Assembly (NCBI RefSeq): GCF_019059575.1
Contig: NW_024881838.1
Location: 565,501-629,500, forward strand
Origin: Amphibalanus amphitrite
Taxonomy: Eukaryota > Arthropoda > Thecostraca > Balanomorpha > Balanidae
Direction: 5' to 3'
Length of the DNA: 64,000 nucleotides
The translations under genes and the position numbers were made by a program. This document shows, piece after piece, positions 1-12,081 of the stretch. The notes under the pieces were generated by a model that had not been told where the DNA came from, did no database searches, and was given only the letters and a program-made list of their open reading frames with translations. Within the stretch, counting starts at the first letter, position 1, and each line of letters starts with the position of its first letter.

Positions 1-280
1 CGACAATCGCCGCTATTGGCGCTCAATTGAGCTGCTGAGGCGGACAGCACCGGACGGGACCGGCCTCTCTGATTCAGAAGGGGGGGGGGGCACAGGATAC
101 TGTGCGCAGACACGCACGTCTAACCACGTCGGCCTAAGTGCGCTGTGGTATTCGCTACCCCGTCATCGGCTGCGGGTTGCATGTGAGCACTGCAAGGACT
201 GAGGCCTGGTCTGAGGGCTGTATGGTCAATTCCATGCGATCCATCACGCTCCCCCGGCCGGCGCGGTGCTTTGTACTCAC

Positions 281-3200
281 GCGCGGCGTCCCTCCACAAT
301 ATCCATGTAGTCCATGGAGCGCGCGTAGAATCCATCCGAGGTCAGCGATCCCCAGAAGTTGCTCCACGCCTTGTAGGGCCGGACCAGCAGCGGCGCCACG
401 ATATCCCTGTGGGCACACGGTAATGTGACTCAAGTTGTACCACGGTCCCATGTGGTCTAGTGGCTAGGATATCTGGCTTTCACCCAGAAGGCCCGGGTTC
501 GATTCCCGGCATGGGAGGTCTTTTCGTGTTTATTCTGAAAATAAATATCAGGTACCCACGCCCCATTGCCAGCCTCAATCTATCAAACAAATGGACGGCA
601 TCTAAACAACATTTCCTAGCCTCCCATCAGCGTAGCGTCAGCGGATTCATCTCCACGTCAATGAGCTTCACACTTCAGCAAATAAAGAATTATTAAATTT
701 ACATATTTCCACTCCTCCAGGCAGCGGCCCAACTCGGATTATCATAATCATATGACGCGCGAGAAGAGATGGGATAAGCGGATGCTGTAAAACGCCTGGG
801 AGGCAGGCTGTGCCGCAATGCTATCGAGCGGTGACGCCTCGTACTTTTAGTTACATTTACGTCCATAGGTGGCAGCACGTGTTTACGCCCGAAAGTATAC
901 TGCACCGCAAGACAGGAATGAAACATCTTGGCAATGTGGCATATTGGAACTCACTTGATGCTCATTCTTATCGAAGTGAACTTCTTAAAAGTTATCGATT
1001 AACCGCGAAAGGCCGCACTGTATAAAATTTAAGTGGCTTCATAAAATTTGGACACAGCCCGTGGCTGGGCCCTGGCCAACCAACTTCGGTTCCACCTTAC
1101 CTGTTTTGTTCTCCAGCTCGTGCTCCAACTCACCTGTTTTGTTCGATGAGCAGTTTGAGGGCGTACGGATTGTCCAGGTGGGCGTTGGCGTCCACGGTGA
1201 AATAGTACTCGGCCTTGGTCTTCAGGAACTCCTCACTGAAACGGCGAGCGGAGACCGGTCAGTTGCACGAGCGACGATCACCGCAATCACAAATAGACAT
1301 GAAAATGGATGCATACACCTACTGGGAGCGAATAACGTCAAACTGATCACTGATAGCAAGTGTTAATGACAAAAAAACATGATCATGGACATCAACGGGT
1401 AGCGAATGACAGCATCAACACCCCACACAGTACATTCAATCAGCTATATAGGGATCCAAATTCTATCGAATAACTAGTCAAATAATGCCACAGAGCAAAC
1501 CTACTCACACGAATTGGCCTAATACTCATTCCACACGATTGCTCTCACTTCTTTCTGTCAATGAAAAGTTTACTCATAACTCAAATAAATTCAAATAAAA
1601 CAACTCACACATACCCATGATTCCGAACAATTCCCCACACACATTCCCGAGTTTGACACACTCCCGATACGAGTTGGTTCACTCACATGCCGCGGTTCCT
1701 GGCGTGCCACTCCTTCAGATTCTGCTCGTCACTGACCACGGTCACCGAGGCGTACTCAGGGCCGTGCTTTTCGACAAACGCTGCCACCTCCTTGGCGTGG
1801 TAAGCCACCGCGTTGTGGATGTACAGGTGCAGCTTGTCCTTGGGGTAGTGCAGCGCCAGGATCTTGGTGAAGAACTCCTCGGTGAAGGGCGTGGCCTGCT
1901 CCAGGAAGATGGCCATGAACACTGATGGGTACTTGTCCATCTGGGAAGCACAAAGAGACGTGGTGTCAGGGCAGTGTTAGGGCACAAATAAGTGTACAGA
2001 AATATGACGCCTGGCTTTGTCATTTTGATCTCTGGGACCACAGACCTTTGTATACCCTGGGACGGAAATAAAATGTGACGAAAAAGCCCCGGGAGACGGG
2101 AGGGCAGACGCATCATCATTCGACAGTCGTCACCTATCTTGTTTACGGAAGGGATTGAAAGTGGTCGGGATGATCGAATCCGCTCCGTAATAGCACCAGA
2201 ACTGCTGAAGAGCGACGCCACCTACATACGGATAAATACTAACAGCGCCGCCACGCAACTATAAATCGGCCACTACAGCGACAGACTAATGCCGCCATCA
2301 CGTCTTTCCTCATTCCTGCAATGACGTTAAATATGTTGCACATCCATGAGTGGTGCATAAATCAGGTGCTGGATAAATCGTTATCATAATAATTTCTATT
2401 GGTAGCATAGACCGTAAAGCAACGGTTCGACCAACCAGCTAACAGTCACACACTGTCCGATGAGTTACTAGGTCGAGCGCAAACTAGTGAGTCCCACCGC
2501 GCAGTGGGTTATAAAGCCAACTATCCTGTGGAGTGTGAACCGACCAGCGACTCAGAACCTCGTCTCGCCGTGCGCACCCACCTTGTCTCCGAGCTCGATC
2601 TGGTCCTCCCAGCAGGCCACGCAGCCCGTCTCGGGGTTGTAGGCGCCCGCCAGGTAACTGCCCAGCGTGTTGAGCACCAGTTTAGAGACGCCGTTACCGT
2701 GGATCACCAGCGGCACCGTGTTGTAGGCCGTGTTCTGCAGGTACGCGTCGGAGCCCTTGAAACGCAGCTCCACGTCGGCTGGCGACACACAGGTCGGTGA
2801 GAGGTCAGTAACAGGTTAGGCTCCAGCGATACCGACACAGTGGAGGAGAACAAGGTAATATAAACATATATGTGATGACCGGAGAAAAAAATACTCAACG
2901 CAAATTGCGCTAGCTAAAGCTCGTAATACGACATGCAACATTTGATAACACATACGTTCGCACAGCTCCACCCCGTTACCCCAGTACCTATAGCTACTGA
3001 CCGGTGGCGCCGTTGAGGTTCTGGAAAATGGTGGCCGTGTAGTCGAGCTTGATGTCGAACTTCTGCCGGAGCGCCTTGTCCAGGAATATTTTCGTGTAGT
3101 AAAGCTGATCGTCGCCACCATCTTCAATTGCTTTATGAGTGACGATTTCGTACAGCTCCGGAGCGTAACCGATGAACGCTGGAAGCAGAACGGAGAGGCC

Positions 3201-6200
3201 GGTGAGTTGAGGTTTTGGGGTGCCCGGAGTGTGGAGGTCATCGGCGTCCAATAGTTAGAGCACCACGCTGTATGATGAACACAATATACTACAAAGTTGG
3301 CGTTGGAAAGTAGTAAAGCACTGCCAAATGCGATAAAGTTTACATAAAGGTGGATTAAAACAGCAGAGCCAACAAAATGCAACACTAACAGCTGTTCACA
3401 CCCCACCCAACATTAGACAAAGCGCGCCTGGCGCAGCCCCCGCCGTACCTCCCGAGTTGAGGTAGGGTTTGCCCTTCTCGGGCACCGGGTACTCAGAGGC
3501 TAGCGTCGCGTCCGGCCAGCAGAATCCCTCGGTCGAGAACACAACGCGTGCCTTCAGCGCCAAGAACGCCGCCACAATCTGAGAGGCCGGCGCGTTGATG
3601 ACGACGTCGTAGGCGTCGGTGAACATGATGATCTTGTTCTTGTCGTCCTTGTACTTGGCCAGCGCAGCTTTGAGGATGTTGATCTTGTGTCCGCCGCCGG
3701 CGAACCGCTTCACGTCCCCGCCGCGCCACTCCTCGCCCATACCGAGCACCTGCGGCGGATGGTCCAGGTCAGTGGATTCAGAGGTCAGTGGCGCCACACA
3801 CACAGGTCAGAGTGGAGAGGAACAGCGCCATACGGCAACAGCTCAGCGGACACAGCGGTCAGTAGCGCCACTGCTCGCCCATGAAACCGAGCACCTGCGG
3901 CGGACGGAATCAATCAGTGGATTCAGAGGTCAGTGGCACCACACTTCACAGGCTAGATAAGCAGAGGTTAGAGGCACAGAACTCTGGACTCAGCTGGTCA
4001 GCACAGTCCACCTTCTCCCCGGTTGATGTGAGCACTAAAATTAAGAGCTTTTTGCTATTTCAGGCTGGTAAAAAGAGCATATTCATACGATTAAATCGTC
4101 AATTAATTACACTGTGGGCGATAACACGGACCCGTAACCGCTGTGAGATCACAGGATGACCGGATACCAGCTGCCGGAGGAGGGGAAGAGGGGAGGAGGG
4201 GGAGGGGCGTCCTGACCAGGTCACTGAATAAACACGTCAGCGCCAGCGCACCGTCCGTCTCGCCATGCTAGCAGCCGCACTGTAAACACGACATACCGGA
4301 ACTGCTGGGAGTCCAGTGAGCCCGTAAAAATAACGAAACCGGGGTTCGTGAGCCAGCACAGATGTGGCTCAGAGCCCTGTGAGCCAGCCCATAACCTACA
4401 GTGTCCACTGGAACTCCAGCTCCAAGTCTGTGAGCCAGCACGTATCATTTGCTCCGCGCCCCAGCCCAATGCCCATACTTCATTTTCGTGAGTCAGCTGA
4501 GTCAGCTCATGACTCAAAGTCCCGTAAGACAGTCCCTTGGTTCAGAAACTCCGCAGACAACATTGCGCAGACGCGTTGGTAAAGTGCAGAGTGCAGATAA
4601 CCCTCATTCAATAACAGCAGCGGAGATGCTAGGCGGCGGGCTAATCAGCCATATTCACAGCCTACCTTGACGGGGATGTCGTACTGTTTCGCTGAGCGGG
4701 CGTAGCGTTTGAATCCATCCGTCTCGTCTGTGGCGACCGTAATGGCAAGAAAATCTGTGGACAGAGACACAACGCGGCGTTAACCCTCGCCCGACGAGGG
4801 CCTTTTCTATAACACGGACGGCGGGGGGGGGGGGTTGGTACGACCCCCCCCCCTGGCGATTGGCTCCTATGGCACTTAGAAACACCAAATTTACAGGGTA
4901 GATGGGTCTATGGGAGGTCTCGCCCCTGTGCAAATTTGGTTGCTCTAGGTCAATATTTAGGGGGGTTTTGGGGGGTATAAGTGTAAAAATTTTGCTAAAA
5001 CAGGCCAAAAGTTTTTCGCTTATAACTTTTGATCTAATAAAGATTGAGCAAAAAGAAAAGCACCAGTGAACTCAGCACGTCAAGGCGCGTCGAATGATAT
5101 ACTTGTTTGCTTGCTTAAGTGTACTTAAAAAGTTAAGCACATCTTAAGTACATCTTAAGTCTTAAGAATGGTCGAAATGCTTAATGTTGCATATCATTCG
5201 ACTCGGCTGTTCAAGAAGAACAGAATGATGCCATTTTGAAAGCTGTATCTTTATTGTGTGACAAGTTATTGGCACAAACGTCATTTGACCTCAGTTGACC
5301 TCATTTGACCTGACCCATGGATAAGTACACCAAACAAAGAAGCACCAAGTGACATAATGTTAAGTCTGTTGTTTCAAAGCACTAAAGTGATAGAACGAAG
5401 CGGATATCGCCAGTATTTTCCGAATTGAATATTTTCCCATAGGCTTAACATTACGACGTAATGACCTCTAACTGACCTCAGGTCAGTGACATGAAAAAAC
5501 GGAATATATGTTATACAACTCGGTGAACTTAGGACATCCTGAAAGTTTGAAGGAAATCAGCCAAAAACTGTGAGTTGGACAGGTGCATAAAGAAAATTGA
5601 AATTTGACCATGACCTTGTACCGGTTTTTCTGATCTGGTGACCTGACCTGAAACGGCAGAGACCTGAAAGTTTCAGGGAAGGTGCCAAAAGGTTGCCCCA
5701 GAGGGTATGCCAAATTGTAGCGCCGCCGTTTTTACGTTATTTGCGAAAAACCTTAGGGGGGGTTGCATCACCCCCCCCCCCTCGTCGGGCGAGGTAATTT
5801 TATAGTCACCGTGGTAATTACGAACGGTGGACAGGGAGCGTCCTAACACCAGTAATTGTCACTGGGCGGTGACGGAACAGTGGTGGTGCGGGAGAAACAG
5901 GACGACAGTCAAACCAGAATGTGAAGGTACAGATAAATAATAACATAGAATGTGGCGGTGGGGACGAGATGATCAACGATACAACAAACCGTACCATTTT
6001 AGCACAGGCAGAACACGGATCTGATAACTGAGAAATGTCGCCGGACGGGTTGTGGACGGCACATCACAGGGAAAGGCTGGGAGCTAGAGTAATCCCAGAC
6101 ATAGAGCAGCCAGCCGGGTGATCAGACTAGACAGGAGGCGAGATATGAGCTGGATGCTTCGGCCGAGCAATTATCTAACGGCAGGCTGACTCCACTGCTA

Positions 6201-9200
6201 AAAAAAAAATAATCCCCATAACTAGTTTCGGGTGCAGTTTTGAAGCTCTCTTGTAGGCACGGAAAATGCGTTCCAAGGAGGAGATTGTTTCGTTGGTGAT
6301 CATTATAAATGTTTCTTCCATAGATGTTCCCGCTAAAGGCTTAATAAAAACGACTTAAGCAGCCAGCTTGGACATAACGTGTAAGCAGGCTAAAAAAAAA
6401 ACAGTTGCAGTAGACGGCGACATGAAATAATTTTCCTGGGGAAAAAATCGTTTGTGAGAACGGCGATCGACATTCAGCGCTCCATCTCCACCTGTTTCCT
6501 GTGGGACTGCTATAGCCCTCTCCTCTGTGGACTTTGGGGTCATAGCCCGCTTTTTGGGTGCCGACTCGTACCAGGCCATCGCCTCGGTGCCTGCAGCTGC
6601 CCTCTCCCTGTCGGACCAGCGTTCAGGACACGGCATCCCGCAGCACCAAGCCCGCTCATGCAGCACGAAGCCAGAGTATCCGTCTCCGAACACCGGCTGT
6701 TCAAACACGTCTGGTGGAGAGCCGGACGTCCCGCTAAAACCGTGTCATCGGGATTATTATATAAACACCGCCCCGGCAGGATGAGTTCATAACAGAGCAG
6801 CTTTCGCTGGCTACCAAGACCGCATTGCAATAACTTCGAACTGAAATTCCAACGCCTGATGTTCTAAACGACTGACGTGAAGTGAAAATCAGAAGCATGT
6901 CAGATTCAGCGTTTTGCGCTTAACGCTCTGCGAGTTCTTCGAACCAATATAAAGGTAAAGTTTACCCATGCTGACTGGATTATGGGTAGGTTTGAGTAGC
7001 AACAGGTGAACGCCGCCGTCTCAGTCTTTATCAGTTTCCACTGATAAAAATGATGAAAAGCTTATTGTTTCGAGGTTAAGCAAATACTGATGTGTTTTAT
7101 CATTCAAAACTCAGACCAGCAACATGATCCCAGAGCTACACAGTGCACACAGCAACAAGCGCTCAGCGACCGTGTTTGAAAAGTGTGGAAAACCGGCAGC
7201 TCCAGTCTGTCCCGCCGGTGCAGTGACTCCAGTGAGACGTGAGACGGCGGCGGCGGTGGTAGCGGCGGCGGCTGTGCCGCGGGCGGCGCCTGCGGTCACC
7301 GACCGACGCCGGCGGCTGACGTAACGCACCAGCTGGCCGCAGCGGCGCCCGCCGCCCCGCACGGCCCTGCACGTGGGCGGGTGTCGGTCCAGAGTCGGGG
7401 AGGGTATGCCGCTGCAGGGCAAACACCGCAGAAGTCGGTCGGCTGGAGGGGAGGGATGGCCGGCCGGAGGGGAGGGGGAGGGGGCGTGTCGTTCGCACGG
7501 AGTCACCGAGCCGCGCGGGCGGGCGATGACTCGAGGTGCCTGAGCCTGACGCAATCACATGCGGTGGACGGAATACGTTGGGCTGTAGATGTTGCCACTG
7601 GGCAGGGTTGTAGAGAGGCGGTGGACGGAAAACGTGAACGTGAAAACGGAGGGGCGATTTCATGTTGGGCGATGGCCGATGGATGCAGGGATCCGAGTCT
7701 GCTATCTGTATCTCAATTATTTCCACCACGCGACGGACCACGGTCCACGATGCTCGTTTTCGGCCACTGGCATCCAACCAGCCAGTCACCCAAGCATCCT
7801 GTCACCCAGCCGAGCAGAGGAAGTCATCCAACGTTGAGCGGCTCTCCAGACGTGTTCCCCAGCGGAGCTGGGCCGGACCGGTCGTACCGAGCAGACGTGG
7901 CAAACAGCCACCGCCACAGAGACAGTTATCAGGCGGTGGATCCTGATACCGGCACCGGCCGACGGACGGAGAAGAGTCGCCCCACCGGACCAGCGCCGTG
8001 CTTTGAGTGTTGCAGCCTGATGACATCAGCAAGTGCAGGTTCGGCGATCCGGTTTGGGTCTAACGAGGCGGCCGTGACAGCAGACGGGTGTCAGACCTTG
8101 GTCAGAGCGACACATCGAGAGATGCCCGGCTGTCCGTGGTTCGTACTCCGTACCATTGCCGGTGCCCGACAGTCTATTGATTCCAATTGGATTCAACATG
8201 CATTGTGCGCTGCAGTGATGGTAGATTTACCCGACCGGTTAGAGCGCTGTTGCGGTAGTGGGTTTACCAGAACTCTATAAGTAGAATGGTTAATTGACTC
8301 AAACCGGGCGCTGTACGTACTGATAAAATGACTTCCACTGGATCCTGCAACGTAGATTGACCCGAGCCGCATTATGTCGTGGTTAATTGGCCGTGACTGG
8401 TCAGCCAGGCAATGTTTTGCGTAGATTTCTAACATCGACAATAGTACCGAAAAGGCACCGAAGGCAGCAACTATACCTGCCACCCACCGCCAACAGTACC
8501 AGAGCCGGAAATGGTCCCGCTACTGGTAAGGGTACCGAAAGTTACTGGTACCGGTTCCGATGCTTGTTTCGGTTCAATAAGGGTGGAAAACCCGTACAAA
8601 ATTCCTTCATCGGCCGTCTGCCGTTGATCCACATGTCTTCATGCACTCCAGTCCGGTAACCCGTTCATCACGTCCCGGCCGGTCGCTCCGGACGGCCCAG
8701 CTCGGACCCGTCCCCGCTCTCAGGGGGGGGGGGGGTCAGTCAGTGGTCACCAGACCGGTTCAGCAAATCAGCAGCCGCTCCGGTCGGCCCCGGCCCCGGC
8801 CGTCACCGGCGCCTCTGCTCGTCACCGCGGTCACAGGAGCCCCTTATTCACCTCTGCCGGACAGTGGTCATACATTGGACGGCCGGACCCCGAGCTGAAT
8901 CGATTTCACGCATCTTGGGCCAAACATAACGGATAGTCATGCCACCGGGCTACAGGTCGACGGTCAGTGTACCGCTCCGTGCCATAGGTCAGTGCCCGGT
9001 GTACCGCCGAACGTCAAAGGCTGGAGGTCGGCGTAGGTACCGCTCCGTGTCCGTGTCACATGCCAACAGCAGTGGTGTACCGCTGTGTCACGGAACTACA
9101 GCTGCCTCAATGGCACGGTGAGGTGTCCGCCCATCAGTACCTCACGTCCAGCAATGAAGCCGATACTGCACCGGTGCTCCTGCCGAGTAGCGCGGCGTTG

Positions 9201-10442
9201 AAATGCGACCCACTTACATGTGTCATACGACACCAGTCGAGACGGCGGGGACGGCCACACGCCGCCACAGGCGTCGGCACTGCGGTACACATCATCATCA
9301 GACTGGGCGGGCACTCGATTCAAATGTCCGAAAGGAAGACAAAGGCAGACAAACAAGGGGCCGAGATCATGTCACAGATCTACGATTGTGTCCCTTCTTT
9401 TTATAACGTCTTTACTACCACAACATCGAAGCGCACGCGACCTTCCTTATTGTAATAGAGCATGACATAAAAACCAGAAAAGCCACTTTGATAGTAGATC
9501 AGCGGAAGACCATAATGACACCGGTTTCCTAATACGGCTCCCGAATGACATAACCATACTACAACTACGGTTAACAGGGGACACGTAAAGTTTACGGGAG
9601 CATTTCGAAGCAAGATATTGATGAGATATCGATCTAGGATGCCTCAATGAAGTAAACTAACTCCCCACTGACCGTGACCCCACGTAGCTTATGAGCATGA
9701 CGAACAGCGCAAAATGCTATGAAATATGAGTTCAGTAATCAGTTCATCTATATTTTGAATCATAAAGCATCAGTTATCAATATCGACAGGCAACACATTA
9801 CAAATGTTTAGTGCCCTAATTGTTATAAGCCTAGTCACTCAGTAGTCAGTAGTCACCGATCTGTTGTTGACGAGCTTTGAGCTTTCGAATTTTTACCCCG
9901 GAAGATGGCCCTTTTGGATCCCAATAAGCAGCATAAATCATGCATGTGCAATATGTGCATGTTAAGGACTGATGAGGACTCGGCGCCTCCCGACCCGGCC
10001 CCCGGTCGATGAACTTCAGACGGCCGGCCGAGCCGGCACGGTCGCGGCGGAACGTCCTAACGGTCTGCCGCGGAGACGGTCGGGAGGGGAGACGCACCGC
10101 CACCGGCCGCCCACTCCGAGCCGACAATAAAGCAGCCAGCCGTCATCACTCACCCACACATAACCATCACGGTAATGCGGCTACAGCATCGTCATAAGAT
10201 GCAGTCACAATACAGCCTGTCAGCCACGCGGCCTTTTGAGAACTTGTCCCGCCAACAGGCGACCCAAGACTGTGTGTGATCGGAACAACACACCACGCCC
10301 AATGAAGAAATGTAAATAAATGCATGCAATATCATCAAATGTCCCAGAACTTACCGTGCTCATCAGCCGATGTTGAAGTACTGGCAGACAGGAAGAAACA
10401 CAAAACAGTAACAGCTAGTATTTCCGTTGCTCTCTGTCTCAT
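281..10442 (-). CDS. PLOD: procollagen-lysine 2-oxoglutarate 5-dioxygenase (lysyl hydroxylase), N-terminal 444 codons; 3' end off the left edge
   Basis: Eight exons join in consistent phase: 10355-10442, 4666-4754, 3449-3749, 3002-3178, 2582-2778, 1687-1940, 1134-1235 and 281-406. Exon 1 starts at ATG 10442 and encodes a signal peptide ([11 protein letters not shown]... then CFFLSA), as expected for an ER-lumen enzyme. Exon 2 reads [14 protein letters not shown], the conserved start of the mature family. Exon 3 carries the glycosyltransferase-like region, with an acidic metal-binding motif FTDAYD at residues 102-107, then FCWPD and YLNSGG near 154-159. Later exons give [30 protein letters not shown] and KAWSNFWG, all family hallmarks. 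The Fe(II)/2-oxoglutarate hydroxylase domain lies beyond position 281, outside the window. The family hydroxylates collagen lysines and, in some members, glycosylates hydroxylysine. Intron 1 is 5.6 kb and holds a TIR element. The identity is firm. Whether this copy has glycosyltransferase activity cannot be judged here. Confidence 0.93.
446..517 (+). tRNA. tRNA-Glu: tRNA-Glu (anticodon UUC)
   Basis: The 72-nt sequence folds as a complete cloverleaf. The acceptor stem TCCCATG (446-452) pairs perfectly with CATGGGA (510-516), with discriminator G517. The anticodon stem TCTGG/CCAGA encloses loop CTTTCAC, with TTC at 479-481. The B box GGTTCGATTCC is intact. A TTTT tract follows four bases later. 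The gene lies inside the PLOD intron between exons 7 and 8, on the opposite strand. There is no intron and no mismatch, so it looks functional. Confidence 0.96.
521..524 (+). terminator. RNA polymerase III terminator of the tRNA-Glu gene
   Basis: Four thymines begin four bases after the discriminator base of the tRNA, the minimal Pol III stop signal. Confidence 0.8.
3861..3956 (-). repeat. tandem copy of the PLOD exon 3 acceptor region
   Basis: The stretch repeats 3721-3807 at a distance of 145 bp. It includes the first bases of exon 3, its acceptor (in transcript sense CGCCGCAG|GTGCTCGGT), and the upstream intron block carrying GTGGATTCAGAGGTCAGTGG. The copies differ by substitutions and small indels, so this is an old duplication rather than an assembly stutter. 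Confidence 0.8.
4781..5797. mobile_element. about 1-kb non-coding element with 16-bp terminal inverted repeats
   Basis: CCTCGCCCGACGAGGG at 4785-4800 is matched by its exact reverse complement at 5779-5794. The element is flanked on both sides by TAA (4781-4783 and 5795-5797), consistent with a 3-bp target duplication. Just inside each terminus lie long G or C runs. No transposase reading frame is present. A TAA target duplication is typical of PIF/Harbinger DNA transposons, so a non-autonomous Harbinger-like element is a reasonable but unproven class. It sits in PLOD intron 1. Confidence 0.65.
5798..10354. other. rest of PLOD intron 1; no gene recognised
   Basis: Long open frames occur here, the largest at 7381-8280, but they have biased composition, overlap in several frames and resemble no family I know. 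There is a GCG-rich trinucleotide stretch near 7230-7280 and a G run near 8720-8732. I see no tRNA or transposase. Confidence 0.5.
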
Positions 10443-12081
10443 CTTGCTACCGTCGATCTTGAACTACTGTGGCAAAGTCTTGTTAATTGACCGAGGTTAA
10501 GGCCCTTGGGCCAGTTTCACTCAGCTCCAGCCAAGCTCCAGCGACCGCCGAAATGACAGAAATCACAGCACCACTTTGCAAAACAACCTCACCGTCGCTG
10601 GCGACGCGCCGACGTCGATGGTCGATGCGACTCGGCCGAAAAGTGAGCCACAGTTCGGAGCCGCTGCGCCAGAAACGGTCACCCGATAGGCAGGCGTCAG
10701 CTGATAGTAAACAAAGCAGCTAGCGACATCAGGCGGCCGGTATACAAACTACTACTTCGGCCTCCGGTCGATGATCCCGGAAGAAATAGAGCAGCCAGTT
10801 TTCTTCGAAATGAAACCCGGACAGCATGGATAGCATGGTATGGAAGACGCAATAAAGTTTGGGGTAATTATTAGTTACAAGGCATTAATCTCGAGCGCCA
10901 AGCTTCGCGCGAATGTTATGTCATATGTTGACATGTCTCCCGACGAATTATTTTTTGCCTTTCACCTGACCATTTGCAGCTTATAGCCAAAGTAGTCGTA
11001 AACTTCGCTAGTAGAGCGTCGCATACATTTTGGCTTGCAGGCCTGCAGGGGTTGGTCAAAAGAATGCGCGCCGCAGAGATTTTGGACATTCATTTTCCAA
11101 CTCCGGCTCCCACTGAGAGACAAATGTCACAGCGGCTTCGGATCAGGACAGAGAAGATACCGGCTCCTGCCCAAGGCCATGCGACCCGGACGAAGACTCA
11201 AAAAGGCAGAAACTTACCATCCCGCTAACCGTTCAATGAGTGATATCGATAATTTATGGTTGCCCCGATTAGGCCCTAGTTTCTAACAGGGAAAGAAAAA
11301 ACCTTTGTAAAAAGGGATACAATAAAGTCCCGACGGTAAGTATCCAATCCAAACACTCCTAACTGAGATCTGAAACATGGCTGGCGAATAGTTTTTTAGC
11401 TTTAATGATGATAATCGTTTGCAATTTCCGAAGTCGTACATTTATTTCACCTAAAAAAAGGCAATATTTCATCATCAGTTCGCCATTCGAACCGCTATCG
11501 TGTGGCGGTATACGAAGTTTATTTCACACTGAATTATGTTGCATCTCTCAGATCCGGAGCCCAAAGATTTCGGGCTCCGAAACCTCAGTTTCAGTTTCGA
11601 GGGCTGAAGGGTCCCTGATTTTTACGTTTCACACCTCAGCGATCAGGTTATGCGCCAAGCATTTGGACCGCGGCTACGGCTAGCGCTGAATTTGGGCAGC
11701 ATGCTTCGACTCCAGCTCCGCAGTCGTATCCATGGTAAATTCACTTCTTTTCACGTCACTCGACTATCTTATTAGGTTTGCTCTTCCGTATCAGTATTCG
11801 CGAAAGACCGTATAGTGTTGCTCAAAGACAACCCCTCCGGGATTGATGCAGGTACTGAGGTGAGGGTCAGAGGTCAGGGGGTCAGTGGGGCTCCGGAACT
11901 CCCTGTACCGACAGTCGGTCGGTGCGGAACCTCTCAGAGACGGGCGGGCCGGCGCCGGGAAGCCGTACACGGGGACGGCGGCCGGTGACGCGTCCGATCC
12001 CATTACGGGCAGCCGTAGCGCGGCGGCCCGAGCGGCGGCCGGCCCAGATCGACCGTCGAGCAGCGGCCGCCAGCAGCCGAC
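10443..12081. promoter_or_regulatory. divergent intergenic region between PLOD exon 1 and Gβ exon 1
   Basis: PLOD (minus) and Gβ (plus) start about 1.6 kb apart and point away from each other, so the promoters of both, and the Gβ 5' leader, should lie here. The last 200 bases before the Gβ ATG are GC-rich. No clear TATA box or other core element could be assigned. Confidence 0.4.

Noticed and set aside
7381..8280. 299-codon plus-strand open frame in PLOD intron 1
   Set aside because: GC-rich sequence, no recognisable domain, overlapping long frames in other phases, no splice or start context.
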